NCBI GenBank assembly: GCA_035578905.1
Contig: JAQJVL010000111.1
Coordinates: forward strand, 1,048,607-1,112,606
Reading direction: 5' to 3'
Origin: Stictocephala bisonia
Lineage: Eukaryota > Arthropoda > Insecta > Hemiptera > Membracidae
Length of the DNA: 64,000 nt
Shown here: in pieces, positions 32,472-42,529 of the stretch
Layout: each line of letters opens with the position of its first letter
Numbering within the stretch: position 1 is the stretch's first letter
Notes under the pieces: model-generated
What the model saw: the letters and a program-made list of their open reading frames with translations, nothing else
Told to the model about the DNA's origin: nothing
The model's database searches: none
Position numbers and translations under genes: made by a program

Positions 32472-35340
32472 TTAAAGTGAAAAATATGAAAACTCTTTCA
32501 TAAATTTTATATTACTTCACATGTAAAAGTAAAATCTTGCACATCATGGTTACAAAAACCTACTTTTTGACGACATTAGTGACATTTCGTCTTTTCAGGG
32601 GGACGGCCTGAGAGGAGTCGAAAGAAAATCTTAAATGTAATCCCAGATCGAGTTTGGTATCCAATGAAGGTCTAGAGAAATTAATTGCCGTAAACTTGAC
32701 TTCGAGATGATTATCCTTTACAGAGTAGCGGTCAATTGAATGTCATGACAAACAAATTTACTCTTTTGTCTTGTGAAGTAACTAATTTGTATGGTTCGTT
32801 TTTCATACATAATTTGATAATTAATTTTTTTGAATAATTTTGATCCATAAAGTGTAATTTTTTTATCAGAATAGTTTACTTAAAACCGTGAAATCACGGA
32901 GAGATAATATTGATCAAATTAGTTAGGTACAGTACTTTGAAATTAAAATTACCTACTCTGGAAAGTATAAACCTTCCGAGGTTCGGTTTGTAGCAATTAG
33001 TTTGAAATTATTGAGGGAATATGCCTCAGAATACCGGTATTTAGTTAATTTTCTTAGTTATTGACAGAATTTATAAAACCATTTCTTATTGAATAATTAT
33101 TTGTTTATAAAGGGCTATCAGGTTCTTGTAGTAAATTTAGCACTTAAGTAGTAAAATATGTTGTATAAAATTGGGTATAGATTGCAATTTAATTTAAAAA
33201 CTTGTTAAGTTGAGAAAGACAGTTTCATTAGACTCTGTGACTTGTGTTGATTGTTACAAGCGCAGTAATTTTTTAAGTGAAACTCTTTTTCACGTCTTAT
33301 CCCTAAACAATTTTTATATCAAATGAATTCAAAACCACTGCTTTTGGTAACCTTTTGCTTAAAAGTTTTGAAAAATGTATAAGAGTATAAAAAGGATGGT
33401 GGAATAGTGGCTGGAAAAGACAACTGAAAAGTGAAAACATATGAGAATGAAAGATGTGATAAAAAGAGAGAGAGCTCATAAATTAATTTTTTATGATTTA
33501 TCATTGAATTCTTTTGATAGTTTTATTGTTGAAAAAAATCAATACTTATAAATTTTCTTTTGATCATTACGAGCAAATTAAACTTCACGCAAACCATGCT
33601 TAACACACTATTAGTACAAAAATAAATAGTAAAAACATTATGTGGATCGGTGGCGGTAAATTACTTGAACCATTTTCAGACGAGAGGGACTCGCAGAGGA
33701 TTTATTATAAATTTACATGTAATATTATTACATTAAATATGTTTAACACTTGTATTTTTTTTTTTTTACATTTTAGGGTTTTTTTTGATTTTTGCTTTTG
33801 TAAATAATCAAAACTTACAGATTTTCATTTGATCTATTCTCAAGACTTGGAAATAAATCACTTTATAAACGGTGTCATCAATATTTCCTTGTTGTCTCTT
33901 GATCTGTCCACTTTACAGAATCTACAAGCAGTAATAAGTGCCCCATTAAATTGGTCAAATTGAATTGTTTAAAAATGTTAAAAAGGTTGTGGAAAACAGA
34001 GGGTTCAGAAAGTTGAATAAAAATAATGCGGTTATGAAAGAGCAAGATACGAGAAGTTGTAGCGATAAGATGTAGTTTTTAAAATAGTCAATATGTTTAC
34101 TATGTATTTACAGTATTTATTTTATATTGTATAACTCTTTTAGACCATATTTGTTTCAAAATTTATAGAACATTTTTTGTTGTTTTTGGATTTGATAAAA
34201 TGTTTATTGATGTAAATATTTCATAGTTTTATTGATAATTAGTAGTATAACTTCTAATTATATGTTTCAAGGATCCTTATAAGCCTGTGCCATCTATACA
34301 ATTTGCTTGTCTCTGTATTTGGTAAGGTATTTATAGTGTCTATAAACACTGATGATCTCCAGTCAGTACAAAGTAAAAAATCAATCAATTTGGCAAATTG
34401 AAAGGTTTTATAATTTTACTAGGATTTTATAAACAGAGGGATAATAAAAATTAATAGAAATACTGAGCTTATGGGAAGGATGTATTGAGAAATTGTGGTG
34501 AATAAATTCTGAATAGTATGTAGGTCTAAATTATATGTTTACTGTATATTTAGGTCCTGTTTTTTATTTTTTTTATTTAACTTCTATGAATAAATACAGC
34601 CTAAATCTTATATTTTCGTAATTTCGTCATTCATTTCTTTGAATTAGTCTTTTTTATCAAGTTACACTACACTGCAAATAGTTAAAAATTTTATTTGTGA
34701 TATTCAATAATACAACCACTAATAATTTATTAGACTCCAATTAATACAAAACTGTTTGTTAATCTGTATTACCAATAACTAAGTATCAGTTATATTTTAT
34801 AGTTCCTCGTGGTGTAATATCACTGACAATCTCCAAGCCACCTGCAGAATAAAAATCTTGGCTTTCTTTTCATCCATCGTTATTTTATCATCCTTAAATA
34901 ATTAATTGTTTCATAATTTAATTTTATAAATTATCATAAATAATGTTTCATAAACTTGTTAATTAAGAATAAAATTAAATAATTCCCTTTATTTACAAGT
35001 GCATAAAATAGGTTTCATTCCTTAACGTACAAATACTGTACTTTGGGAATTTGTCTAAAATTCAAACAAGAGAATGTCTAGGGTCAAAATATGCGAAGCA
35101 AACGCTACTGAGTGAACGTAAGCGAACGTCTTCCGGGCCCTGCCCGACTGTCGGTTGGAGTTCTGTCCATTCTGTCTTCCTCCCTCCAGTGCGGGAGAAC
35201 GAGAATCCCGCCCTATGATCTGGCAACGCCACGCCAGTTAGCGACCGTCTCAACGCCTTCATTTTGATAAATACCATGAACTGCCCGTTTCATTATTTCC
35301 TATACCGTGGGGCTTCTGTATCTGTCTATATTCTGTGGTA
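32472..35340. repeat. R7.8 dispersed family, copy C (most complete)
   Basis: It contains blocks 1-5 in order without the insertions seen in copy B. It supplies the unoccupied site for the 2.2-kb transposon (34329-34332) and for SINE copy 2 (about 33270). A segment at 34555-34800 is absent from A and B. No long frame exists. After the end (ATTCTGTG) comes a TAA-type simple repeat, as in a retroposon tail. Confidence 0.8.
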
Positions 35341-35559
35341 ATAGTAATAACAATAATAATTGAAATAATAGTGCTTCTTCTATAATATTGTGATTATAGA
35401 AGAAGAACACGGTTAGAAAATACGGTATCACAACGAGGCTTTGAGGTAGACTGTGACCACTTGGGTGAAATCAGCTGGTTTGATTATTCTATACTTGTAA
35501 CTAAATGCGTGTGGTGAATTAAAAAACATATGATCTATGATTAAATAAAACGTATTATA
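35341..35559. other. Simple repeat and flank of Helitron 1
   Basis: 35339-35370 is TAA-rich. 35520-35559 is the left half of the dispersed repeat also found at 4722-4760. Confidence 0.5.
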
Positions 35560-35583
35560 TCTATATTTATAAAAGAGGATGTT

Positions 35584-35619
<36 letters not shown>

Positions 35620-36167
35620 TGAAGTTTATGCACTGCCAAACCATCCAACCGATCGCCATGAAACTTTAGGATGTTGTCCTGTATACTCCCGAGATGGTTT
35701 CTGTGAAGTTTGATGCAGATTCGTCCACAGGGTCCCGCCCCACGGGCTCCTAAAGATTCCATGTTATTCAAATGGAGAATCTGAATTGTTTACAAAAAAC
35801 ATATGACTGTGTGGTTTAATGTAGTTTCACATGCCATAAGCAGATTGAAGTTCTCACAATAACAGTACTGTATATGTTTTGATGTATTGTAGTTCTACAT
35901 TTCACCTTGAGAGTGTAGCACACACTACTTTTACTTGATCGGGTGATCTGTATTTGGTGTTAACCTTTTTTCCTCGGTAATTAAAACATGTGGTGAAACG
36001 TAAAAATAAAAAATAAATAATTATTTGTTTTGCAGTTTACTTTTTATGACATGTCTCCTAAAAAATCTAATATTGGCAGAAGAAGCAAAAATGCTCGAAT
36101 TCTTTCACCTATTAGGTTCTAAATCAAACTCAATATTATGACCGGCGAAGCGGGTGGGTACAGCTAG
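35560..36167 (+). mobile_element. Helitron 1 (non-autonomous, 608 bp)
   Basis: It begins TCTATATTTATAAAAGAGGA and ends CAGCTAG, preceded by a GC-rich region (CCGGCGAAGCGGG). It is inserted between A (35559) and T (36168). Joining the flanks gives exactly the continuous sequence present in the other copy of the repeat at 4715-4750. These are the diagnostic Helitron features: 5' TC, 3' CTRR, A-T target, no TIR, no duplication. No Rep/helicase gene is present. It includes a (TA)n run at 35585-35616. Confidence 0.92.
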
Positions 36168-36380
36168 TAACGTATAAATCGCTAAATTTCAATAATTCAA
36201 GCACAATCGAGCAAACTATACAAACATAGCAGCCAACCTAAATAAGATTTTGAACGTACCGTATGCAATAGACTCAGAAGAAGTGTGATGGGTCATTTTT
36301 ACTATCTCGCTTGCACTACCTCTCCTACACACCTAGAACCATGGCCCGATCTGTATATGTTGTCTGAAAATAGATTACGA
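36168..36380 (-). repeat. Dispersed repeat interrupted by Helitron 1
   Basis: Reverse complement of 4640-4722 (GCTAAATTTCAATAATTCAA, AACCTAAATAAGATTTTGAA). The part beyond 36260 does not match. Confidence 0.75.
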
Positions 36381-36390
36381 AATTCCAAAG

Positions 36391-36645
36391 GTGTCTAAGT
36401 GTGATTTGATTCATAGGCTTTCAAATAATGAGAGGAGTAAAGAAGACGCAATGAGCGATGGATGGACGGTTAAAATAAACAAAAAACGACGGCCCTTGTT
36501 AAAAGCAACTAAACTTGAATGTCCTTCGCCCAATCACATCAAGGGACGCCAAGATGATATATACCAACATTTGTTATATTTCGGTATTAAAATATCACAG
36601 CCTAATTGGAACATAAAAAGGTATATTCTGACCGAATTTTACTAA
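36391..36645 (+). CDS. Unassigned 84-codon open frame
   Basis: The frame starts with an ATG and reads CDLIHRLSNNERSKEDAMSD, then basic NKKRRPLLKATK and a neutral end. Its composition is less AT-biased than chance frames nearby, and no family was recognised. It has no clear splice sites and lies between a Helitron and a Harbinger relic, so it may be a transposon remnant. Confidence 0.15.
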   Translation: MSKCDLIHRLSNNERSKEDAMSDGWTVKINKKRRPLLKATKLECPSPNHIKGRQDDIYQHLLYFGIKISQPNWNIKRYILTEFY

Positions 36646-37020
36646 AAACAATTCATTTTTACATAAAAAAAGGAACCTAAAAAATCGGTTTCCCGATTTT
36701 TTTGAAAGATTTGAGATTTTGTCGAAAAATGTAAATAGGTTCATTTTTTTCGATATCAGTACAATATTTCCCTCCCTTTCACCAAGTTCCGTGGTGTTCT
36801 TAATTTTAATTGTTTCAAAATGGATCAGCACCGGTCTAACATGAACTAAAAGAAACAAAACTAATTTAGTTATTATTAAAAACTACTACATTCGACAATA
36901 ATTGACAGTTATGATTCCGGTAACAGAGTAATTAGTAGGTTAGATGAGGTAAAACAAAAACGAAAATTGCAACAATGAAACAGCTGATTATTGCCTAGCA
37001 ACACAATCATGTGATATGGG
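36646..37020. other. AT-rich DNA
   Basis: Nothing recognised. Confidence 0.3.
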
Positions 37021-38063
37021 CCTTATAAATAAAACAGAGCAAAACCTTTTACTTGTGAAATTTGGAGCCAATGCTCGAAGTTGTATTAATAAAGATAGAA
37101 GGCAAACAACAAGTAAAATCAACTTTTACTTAACAAGTAAAATCAAATTCTCGTCTAGAAGAGGATTTGCTCAATATTGAAGTAAGTGGTTATTAATAAA
37201 ACGTACCCTTTACTTTTCCATTCGAGCAAAAGCTTTTAAAAAAATGCATCTGGTCATTAGCAGATTATCTGTTGAAGTAAAAGGGTGTTTGAAGCATATC
37301 ATAGTGGAAGTAGTGAATGTGAGAGATGGAAAATATTAAAAACCACGTTGAAACCCATAAAATAAAGACTTTAAAGTGTTATCCCGCTTTGAACAGGTTA
37401 ATGTAAAATGCCTATCAAATTATTTTTTAGGCCAAGTTGTAGAGAAGCGAGGAGGAGCTATATCTTCACACTACTAAATGAAAATATGTTTGCGATATTT
37501 TGCCACACCCGGTTATCAAAGCGGAATTGAAGAAGAGCTTGGAGTGTCACAAGGTACAGTTTCATTAACTGTTAGTGAATTTGTAAGAAAATCATCGAGA
37601 CGGCCGATGAATAGAAAGTTATGCAGGCGATGAATTTATTGGCAAATGAAACATTTGTTTCCAATGGCAATAGGTGTAGTTATTTGCACTGACATAGGGA
37701 CCTTAAAACCAAAATATTATGGGTATCAATACATAAATCACTAAAGAAAGCCGACATTAAACATTCAAGTAACATGCAACAAGGAGATGTTCAAAAGTGT
37801 CCGGGATTAGTAAATGACGCAAGAATTTGGAAAACCCCACAAGTAATGCAAGTCATGCATGCGAAACCGAATGCAATACGATTGTGCGACGTAAAGTCCA
37901 AATCAAGAAGTCTAAACCGAAAAGTCCAAGACAAAAAGTCCAAAAGCTGTAACAGCCAATACCTAAAACTCTAAGCAAAAAGTCCAATACTTGTTATTTT
38001 GAGCTTATTTTTATTTTGAACTTATTTTTATTTCAAAATGGTGCTTATTGAAGTAAGCAACTA

Positions 38064-38107
38064 CCCTAACCTAACCTAACCTAACCTAACCTAACCTAAC
38101 CTAACCT
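38064..38107. repeat. Interstitial telomere-type repeat (CCTAA)n
   Basis: About nine perfect CCTAA units, the complement of TTAGG, which is the canonical insect telomere repeat. It lies inside the inserted element, not at a chromosome end. Confidence 0.95.
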
Positions 38108-38110
38108 GCG

Positions 38111-38231
38111 GTAGATCACAGCTGCTACCCAGGTAGATCACGGATGCTACCCGAGTAGATCACGGCTGCTACCCAAGTAGATCACGGATGCTACCCGAGT
38201 AGATCACGGCTGCTACCCAAGTGGATCACGG
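38111..38231. repeat. 22-bp tandem repeat, 5.5 units
   Basis: Units GTAGATCACGGCTGCTACCC + AA alternate with GTAGATCACGGATGCTACCC + GA, giving a 44-bp higher-order period. Confidence 0.95.
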
Positions 38232-39092
38232 TTTATTCTCAAAGCTTAATAAACCGTATATTTTATTTTCTCAAAATAGTTTATTCTCAAAATTATTTTG
38301 AGAAAATAATAGATTTTCTCAAAATAATTTTGGACCTAATAGATTTGGACCTTCCGGGTTGGATTTTTTGGTTTGGACTTTTTGTCCTCCAACCTGCAAT
38401 ACTACTGGGAGAAGATGGGTATGGTATCGAGCCTTGTTTGATGACTCCATTCTCAAATACAAACGATGAAATGGAGAGAATTTCCAAACAACCCTTTGTA
38501 CTTTTTCAATAACATGCACAATGTACAATCCTTCTTTTTCGTTTTTGGTACTTTAGATTTGTTTAATTTTTCGGGGTACGACGTAATTGGTCCGCAATGA
38601 ATTTCACTTCAGTCGTGCAATGTTGTTTGGAACCACTTTCACTTCTTTCTGAGGACATTTTTATCAACACAAGTCACAAACTATCACTGAGTGCACCACT
38701 CGTAATTAAACTAAACTACAACTACATTTGGCAATCCAGAACACCTCCAAAAGACTGAAGTCAGCGAACAGAAACAGGATATAAATTCTATTTCTACAGG
38801 AAGTTAAATAGCCCGATTTCAAGGTTTTAAAATTATTTGTTTACATTAATCCAGTAAAAAGAATCTCCAACCAGTTACGTCCGGAAAGAAGGATTTGCTT
38901 GCAAGGAAAATGTATTGTTTACTTAATACGAATCGAAGGATATGCTTTTACTTTTATACCTTTAACTTAAAGCAACTGCTTTTACTTCTACCTTTGCCTT
39001 ACGAGCAAATCCTACTTTTTTATTAATACAGCCCAAATGTTTTATACTGTACTCATTTATCACTTACTATACTGTACTCGCACTTTCACAAG

Positions 39093-39597
39093 TCTATATT
39101 TATAAAAGAGGATGTTTGTATATACAGTATATATGTTTGAAGTTTATGCGCTGCCAAACAATCCAACCGATCGCCATGAAACTTTAGAATGTTGTCCTGT
39201 ATACTCCCGAGATGGTTTCTGTGAAGTTTGATGCAGATCCGTCCACAGGGTCCCGCCCCACGGGCTGCTAAAGATCCCATGTTATTCAAATGGAGAATCT
39301 GAATTGTTTACAAAAAACATATGACTGTGTGGTTTAATGTAGTTTCACATGCCATAAGCAGATTGAAGTTCTCACAAGAACAGTACTGTATATGTTTTGA
39401 TTTATTGTAGTTCTACATTTCACCTTGAGAGTGTAGCACATACTACAAAATACACCAAATAAGAAGACCAAAAATATTGTTTACTCTCTTGCACTCATTT
39501 AATAAACAATGTTTTTTTCTATAATTCTTTTTATTGCTTTATTTTGGTATGTCAATGAAAAATGAAAGGCGAGACAACGTCCGCCGGGTTCAGCTAG
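39093..39597 (+). mobile_element. Helitron 2 (non-autonomous, 505 bp)
   Basis: The first 330 bp is almost identical to Helitron 1 (TCTATATTTATAAAAGAGGA, CATCCAACCGATCGCC-like block, CACAGGGTCCCGCCCCACGG). The 3' end GTCCGCCGGGTTCAGCTAG differs from that of copy 1 but keeps the GC-rich hairpin and CTAG, followed by T. The base before TC is G, not A. Confidence 0.88.
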
Positions 39598-40027
39598 TAT
39601 TATATGTATTTGTGAAAATTCAACAGTTTTTTAACATTAATTAAATAAAAATAATGCATTATGAGTTAATCTTTATTATTTGTTATGACGGAACAAGCCT
39701 CTTTAATAAATTAATTGTTGAAACTTTCATCGATCCTAGTGGTGAAACGGTTAAGTATATCAAAATAATACCAAGAGTAAAAAATTCCTAGAATCACTAG
39801 TATAACAATTCTTAGAATATTATGAATTCATAGAATTCATAATACAAAGTGGAGTTTTCATAAAAATTTCAAAGTTTAACGCCATATTAAAAATGGCTAA
39901 CGAATTTTTAAATTTGAACTTATATCTTAAAATACCATATTTTGTTTGATTATAATTATATATTTTGTAGTTCATTTTTTTTTAATTGTAATGAACATAA
40001 AAACATAAGATAAAGTTCCCCATTTAT
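39598..40027. other. AT-rich DNA
   Basis: Nothing recognised. Confidence 0.3.
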
Positions 40028-40209
40028 AAATTGAATGATAAATATAATGAAGTACCCTTTTTATTCATTTTTATAAAAATATATGACCAGTTTTGGCTCT
40101 TAGGCCATCTTCTTTTTACTATCTGTAGATGGCCTAAGAGCCGGAACCGGTCATATATTTTTATAAAAATGAATAAAAAGGGTACTTCATTATATTTATC
40201 ATTCAATTT
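40028..40209. repeat. Palindromic element with paired hammerhead-like cores
   Basis: Arms of about 83 bp (40028-40110, 40126-40209) are almost perfect reverse complements around a short centre (TTTTTACTATC). The inner ends of both arms read GAAGATGGCCTAAGAGCC (minus) or GTAGATGGCCTAAGAGCC (plus) followed by AAAACTGG or GGAACCGG. This is the same CTGAAGA-N-stem-GAAA plan with GGC/GCC as stem. The open frames on both strands are identical because of the palindrome and do not indicate genes. Confidence 0.85.
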
Positions 40210-41209
40210 ATTAAAATAGTAGCCCTAACGTGAACTAGAGTATACATTCCCCATTTAAAGTGTGCTATAAAATTACTACATTTTTAAATCCCTATTGTGG
40301 CCACTTTGAGTTGATCACCTTGTATATAACCTTTCAATATGCCTATTCATATAGTAAAAATAAAAATTATTTTACAATTTTTCGCTAATTTGTAAATAAG
40401 TATTTGATTTGTTCAAAATAAACTTTGACAAGGCACCTGTAGTAAACTGCTTCAATTACACCATTGCAGCTTGTTTGGTTAATGATACAACTACATAAGA
40501 CCAAAAGTGAATTGAGTGCAATAATATAATGGATGGTTACACATACACACAGTCCCATTAGTAAGAATGTCTGGAAACTCATTAAGTTTTAGTTATTGCA
40601 CTCTATGTTTCAGACACAATACATTATTTCATTAGAGTTAACTGATTGTGGTCAAACAGTTTAAAAAAGGAAGCTACCTTGTTAGTTTGATTATTAATAT
40701 AATTGGCTGGCCATCTCTGGAATTAATTTGGTTCATGCAGATGGATGAAAACTTATTTCATAAAACAATATATTTGGCACAGCGTGGTTTTTCCGTTGTG
40801 TTATCTGTAGAAAAATTGATATAAATAATATATTGATAGAAAGTATAGTAAAGAATAATTCAACTCACTTCTGTTTCAAGAATGTGTAACTGAATATTAA
40901 TCCAAATAGCCATTGTGTAGCTCATATATTTGGGTACTAAGTCTTTTGGAGATTAAAAGTGATATGCATATTCCTATAATATATTGATAATGATTTTACC
41001 TTTTTTATAGCATATTCCTAGCCACTTTAGTTCTGAGATGAAGTGGGCTTTTAAATAGTTTCTAATAATACCTTGGTACTTTATTAATCCAGTTAGACAT
41101 GGACAATGTTATAAGGTTCGAAAAAAAAAAACAGTAATCAATTAAATTGATAGTTATGCTAAAACCAAATTTTAATACTAATATTAATTCCTTTACACGG
41201 GCGTCCATA
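40210..41209. other. AT-rich DNA
   Basis: Nothing recognised. Confidence 0.3.
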
Positions 41210-41310
41210 TAACAGGAGAAGGCCTGGGTATCCATGTTAAGTGGTTGCCAGTGCTCAAGTGTTGTCCATAGTAAATAAATGAGTGTCAGACTTGTCAGTT
41301 GGCCAATTAG
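41210..41310 (+). mobile_element. SINE-like fragment (6.4-kb family)
   Basis: TATCCATGTTAAGTGGT, AGTGTCAGACTTGTCAGTTG and CCAATTAGAC correspond to the middle of the 6423-6850 repeat. Truncated and diverged. Confidence 0.45.
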
Positions 41311-41529
41311 ACTAGGGCAGATAAATAACAAAACACCAAAACCTCTAAATTTTTTCAGACAGGTCGTATCGAGATGCGGTTTTTTGCAACGTACTCGGGA
41401 TATCCTCAGAAAAAAAATCGACGTATAGTGGTTTGTCAGTTTTCCGGAAAATGCATCTGAGGTGCATAAAATACATATAGAAATACATCATTTTCAGAAA
41501 ATTTGGAAAACCGTTAAAAAAGGTAAAAA

Positions 41530-41800
41530 TCGATTGAAAACCGCTACTCATGGGTTTTCAAGGAAGCTACACTCATTTCTGGCCTTATAATTTATCGAGG
41601 GGTGGCTCTACGAGGGGTGGAAATGAGGGGTTGGGGGCATTTTTTCAAGGGGGTACAAATTTCACTGAAAATTGGTACTCAGGGGGTTTTGAGGATGCTA
41701 AAGCCATTATGGCCTCGAAATTTATCGGGGGGGATCTGGGGTGGCTCTAAGGGGAGTGCTCGTGGGGGGCATTTTTCCCAAGAACTTGAAAATCTCGCTG
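41530..41800 (+). repeat. G-rich degenerate tandem repeat, about 130-bp unit, 2 units
   Basis: Two units share CTACTCATGGGTTTTCAAGG / GTACTCAGGGGGTTTTGAGG, then CTGGCCTTATAATTTATCGA / ATGGCCTCGAAATTTATCGG, then GGGGTGGCTCTA and GGGGGCATTTTT. Runs of four or more G give quadruplex-forming potential on the + strand. The overlapping open frames follow from the repeat. It lies about 650 bp upstream of the VPS13D start codon. Confidence 0.8.
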
Positions 41801-42432
41801 AAAATTTCTTCAGTCAATTGCACGGTAGAGTGGTTGGCCTACGTGAATTTGAGAACAATTCTCGGTCACTCGGTCTATTTTAGGTATATTTTGTATACCT
41901 TTATATATTAAAACTGGGCCAGTTTCCAGCAGTGTCTTCGAAATTCCCACCCTTGATTACATGGGCATAAGAAATATAATATTAAAAGCAAATATTGCGA
42001 AATGAATGAACTTAAATACCTAGGCCTGTACCAAACTGCACTGCAGTTCTAAAAAGTATGATTAATTAATTACTACTAGTTAGTTACTAGCTTCGATTGT
42101 TACAGTATTCAATTTTCTGGCTGGGATGACATAATATGATATTATCTTTATTGAATACTTCTTTGCTCGTAACCAAAGACCAAGTAATGGCTAGTACAGC
42201 TGAGTTCATGTGATGATGGGTTTGGGTTGTGCTGCGCCTTTGTTTTGTTTTTGGCATAACCTTAACCTTCTTTGGCAGGATACTAGGATAAGATGCTACT
42301 GATGCTAGGCGTATACAAAAATCAATCAGTTCAGTAGTTTACATTTTTGGTTTGAATTTAACGATATGATATCAGAAAATTGGCTTCAAAAGGAAACTTA
42401 ATGGTTAATGTGATAATTAATAATCTTCCACT
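41801..42432 (+). promoter_or_regulatory. Region upstream of VPS13D first coding exon
   Basis: It should contain the 5' untranslated region and promoter, but no TATA box, initiator or upstream exon can be placed with confidence. AT-rich. Confidence 0.25.
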
Positions 42433-42529
42433 ATGTTAGAAAGTTTAGTAGCATGGGTCCTTAATAATTATCTTGGAAAATATGTGGAGAACCTCAATAC
42501 AGACCAGCTGAGCATAGCCCTTCTTCAAG
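42433..42529 (+). CDS. VPS13D: VPS13D exon 1 (start codon)
   Basis: ATG at 42433 begins [10 protein letters not shown]. The donor is CAAG|GTGAGA. It ends in phase 1 and splits the Gly codon of LLQG. The start agrees with the amino terminus of animal VPS13D (ML-x-x-LVAWVLN). Confidence 0.92.

Larger units (their letters stand above)
37892..38387. mobile_element. Element inserted in Harbinger gene, carrying telomere-type repeats
   Basis: It begins near TAAAGTCCAAATCAAG and ends near TTTGGTTTGGACTTTTTGTC, which are inverted copies of AAAGTCCAAA. The same AAAGTCCAA motif is repeated four times in the first 110 bp. Inside are the (CCTAA)n array, a 22-bp tandem array and AT-rich TTTTGAGAAAATAAT palindromes. 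There is no coding. The class is unknown. Confidence 0.6.
37478..38512 (+). pseudogene. Harbinger transposase remnant, interrupted by an insertion
   Basis: 37478 onward reads MKICLRYFATPGYQSG and GVSQGTVSLTVSEFV, the helix-turn-helix part of Harbinger nucleases (usual pattern L-R-F-x-A-T-G ... S-Q-x-T-V-S). After frameshifts and stops the core fragment PGLVNDARIWKTPQVMQVM (37800-37860) carries the conserved N-D-x-x-I/W block. The next conserved block, AILLGEDGYGIEPCLMTPF, resumes at 38395, normally only a few residues later. The gap of about 500 bp is a separate insertion (37892-38387). The transposase is dead. Confidence 0.75.
37021..39035 (+). mobile_element. PIF/Harbinger-like element relic
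   Basis: Coding remnants of a Harbinger nuclease are bracketed by weakly matching inverted ends: GGGCCTTATAAATAAAA near 37019, and TTTTTTATTAATACAGCCC ending near 39034. Inner inverted similarity is seen between 37040-37170 and 38890-39020. No 3-bp target duplication could be confirmed, so the ends are approximate. Confidence 0.55.

Noticed and set aside
38064..38107. Chromosome end / telomere
   Set aside because: Only about 45 bp, with unique and transposon sequence on both sides and a host gene downstream.
40024..40219. Overlapping 60-codon genes on both strands
   Set aside because: They are the same peptide on both strands because of the palindrome.
41550..41883. Gly-rich protein frames
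   Set aside because: They follow from the G-rich tandem repeat; two frames are open in parallel.
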